From: Clostridia bacterium
GTDB taxonomy: Bacteria > Bacillota > Clostridia > UMGS1810
DNA length: 6,398 bases
Direction of reading: 5' to 3'
Assembly: GCA_017549745.1 (NCBI GenBank)
Contig: JAFYUA010000003.1
Coordinates: forward strand, 1-6,398
This document shows positions 5,623 through 6,398 of the stretch, piece by piece. The notes under the pieces are model-generated. The model searched no databases. It was not told where the DNA came from and saw only the letters and a list, made by a program, of their open reading frames with translations. Position numbers and translations under genes: made by a program. Position 1 is the first letter of the stretch; every line of letters starts with the position of its first letter.

Positions 5623-6178
5623 ATGAAGAAAAAAGTATTATGTACGGCATTGGCAGTGACTATGATGCTAACAACAACGGCATCGGCAACTGCAAAACCT
5701 TTGTGGCTCAGTAAATATCGAGTAACCTTTGACAATGAACTTGGAATTGTAGGAAATGTAACTTTGCAATTCGCATCGGATGGCGGTAGCTTTATCAGAC
5801 CAATAACCAAAAGATATGGTGAGAGCATTAGCCTCGAAAGCTACATCCCGACAAAATACGGATATACATTCAAAGGATGATTCACCGATCCGAGAACTAA
5901 ACAGAATCAGGTAAAAACATTTAAATTCACAAAGCCTGATGTCTTGTATGCGAAATGGGAAAAGAATCCTGAAGAACCCATAAATCCAAATGACGAGATT
6001 ATGAACAAGGACACCTGCTATCTCACAGACGAGGAAACAAAAATACGAAATGAAATTATAGAAGAAAAAAAACAAAGCCTACATAGAAGGCTTCGGCTAT
6101 GTAGCAACGGCTAAAACAAAAACCATTATCATAGACTCAGACGGCGATATAAACAAAATGGTCGGCACAATGAAATAA
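5623..6178 (+). pseudogene. Small secreted protein with one Flg_new (Listeria-Bacteroides/InlB B-type) repeat, broken
   Basis: Starts at ATG 5623, six bases after GAGAGGAAG (5608-5616). The TTG at 5536 is in frame but lies upstream of promoter block B. Residues 1-24 form a signal peptide: MKKK, a hydrophobic stretch, then an ASA-TA type cleavage region. Residues from about 31 are one Flg_new repeat: YRVTFDNE, the SDGGSF segment, ITKRYGESI, PTKYGYTFKG, then after the stop FTDPRTKQNQ and DVLYAKWEKN. TGA (5878-5880) stands exactly where the repeat normally has Trp (GYTFxGWYTD), so TGG to TGA is the likely lesion. A second lesion is the A8 run at 6065-6072: removing one A joins NEIIEEK to NKAYIEGFGYVATAK and leads to TAA at 6176-6178. 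The restored protein would be 184 aa, with an unrecognised tail. Such repeats are usual in cell-surface or secreted proteins of Gram-positive gut bacteria. As it stands only 85 aa are made. No LPxTG anchor or dockerin is seen. Confidence 0.75.
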
Positions 6179-6196
6179 GGCTCTATATAAACAAAA

Positions 6197-6229
6197 AGAG
6201 GTTATGCATAAAAAGCGTGCGTAACCTCT
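6197..6229 (-). terminator. Hairpin, terminator-like on the minus strand
   Basis: AGAGGTTATGCA (6197-6208) and TGCGTAACCTCT (6218-6229) form a 12-bp stem with one wobble pair and a nine-base loop. Only the minus strand has a T-run after it (TTTTTGTTT, 6197-6189 region), so as a terminator it would act on leftward transcription; no minus-strand gene feeding it is visible. For rightward transcripts it could still protect the 3' end of the broken gene. Confidence 0.5.
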
Positions 6230-6294
6230 CAGACTGTCGAAGAACCCGACTTTGCATTAAGCAAGTTTGCAGTGAGACCTAACTGTTATTAACG
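6230..6294. other. Spacer between hairpins, no gene seen
   Basis: I see no ORF with a ribosome site in either strand and no tRNA or known RNA fold. A weak stem GTCG/CGAC (6237-6251 region) and the phrase TTTGCATTAAGCAAG are present, but neither is strong enough to assign. Confidence 0.5.
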
Positions 6295-6342
6295 AAAATA
6301 GCACTCTGAGAATGTATCAATCATTCTTGGAGTGCTATTTTT
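6295..6342. terminator. Long hairpin terminator, probably bidirectional
   Basis: AAAATAGCACTC (6295-6306) pairs perfectly with GAGTGCTATTTT (6330-6341). TGAGAATG and CATTCTTG extend the stem with wobble pairs to a seven-base loop (6315-6321). The right arm runs into TTTTTATTGT, a good U-tract, and the left arm gives a shorter T-run on the minus strand. It ends rightward transcription from the 4475-6178 region and may shield whatever begins to the right. Confidence 0.8.
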
Positions 6343-6355
6343 ATTGTATACAGAA

Positions 6356-6378
6356 AACCACGCGATAGTCGCGTGGTT
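6356..6378. repeat. Perfect GC-rich hairpin at the window's right end; possible IS200/IS605-type subterminal hairpin
   Basis: AACCACGCGA (6356-6365) and TCGCGTGGTT (6369-6378) are perfect inverted arms with a three-base TAG loop; GGTTAACC (6386-6393) follows. There is no U-tract on the plus strand. A short perfect hairpin just inside an end, next to a bidirectional terminator, is the arrangement known for the left end of IS200-like elements, whose TnpA transposase recognises such hairpins. No transposase sequence is inside the window, so this is only a suggestion; a plain terminator or REP-like repeat is also possible. Confidence 0.35.
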
Positions 6379-6398
6379 CAATAAAGGTTAACCGATGA

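Noticed and set aside
5878..5880. TGA read as tryptophan (alternative genetic code)
   Set aside because: The intact genes encode Trp with TGG, have no internal TGAs, and the AraC gene and the last operon gene use TGA as their stop at family-typical ends.
1..6398. CRISPR arrays, tRNA or rRNA genes, prophage genes
   Set aside because: No regularly spaced repeats, no cloverleaf-like sequence and no phage structural motifs were seen on either strand.

Overview
The window looks like chromosomal DNA of a low-GC, Gram-positive anaerobe, probably a gut Clostridium-type Bacillota. The signs are strong GGAGG ribosome binding sites, sigma-A-like promoters, rho-independent terminators with long U-tracts, an AraC regulator divergent from a short sugar operon, and a secreted protein carrying a Listeria-Bacteroides (Flg_new) repeat. 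The organism assignment is inference.

Layout. (a) 2-514 (+) is the 3' part of an SGNH/GDSL esterase whose 5' end lies outside the window; it converges on a bidirectional terminator at 517-568. (b) 3434-575 (-) is a tight three-gene operon: a xylose-isomerase-like TIM-barrel isomerase/epimerase (or keto-sugar lyase), then two Gfo/Idh/MocA NAD(P)-dependent oxidoreductases, the last two overlapping by 8 bp. (c) 3543-4418 (+) is an AraC-type activator, divergent from the operon across overlapping promoters. (d) 4537-6178 (+) is a row of broken genes: a second SGNH esterase copy with two single-base deletions, a ~65-aa unrecognised ORF that seems to have lost its start codon and has an internal stop, and a small secreted Flg_new-repeat protein with a Trp-to-stop change and an A-run frameshift. 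(e) 6179-6398 has no gene but holds three hairpins, possibly the left end of an IS200/IS605-type element running off the window.

Function. The AraC protein probably senses a sugar or glycoside and switches on the isomerase/dehydrogenase operon. Two Gfo/Idh/MocA dehydrogenases with one metal-dependent TIM-barrel enzyme fit either polyol (inositol-like) catabolism or the oxidise-then-eliminate route in which a 3-keto-glycoside is formed and cleaved. The flanking SGNH esterases could remove acyl groups from the same carbohydrate. No transporter, kinase or glycosidase lies inside the window, so the substrate is unknown.

Most notable: every ORF from 4537 to 6178 is damaged while 2-4418 is clean; the two SGNH copies form a mosaic (about 94% identical over the first ~195 bp, about 72% afterwards); and a near-identical promoter block precedes two unrelated damaged genes.
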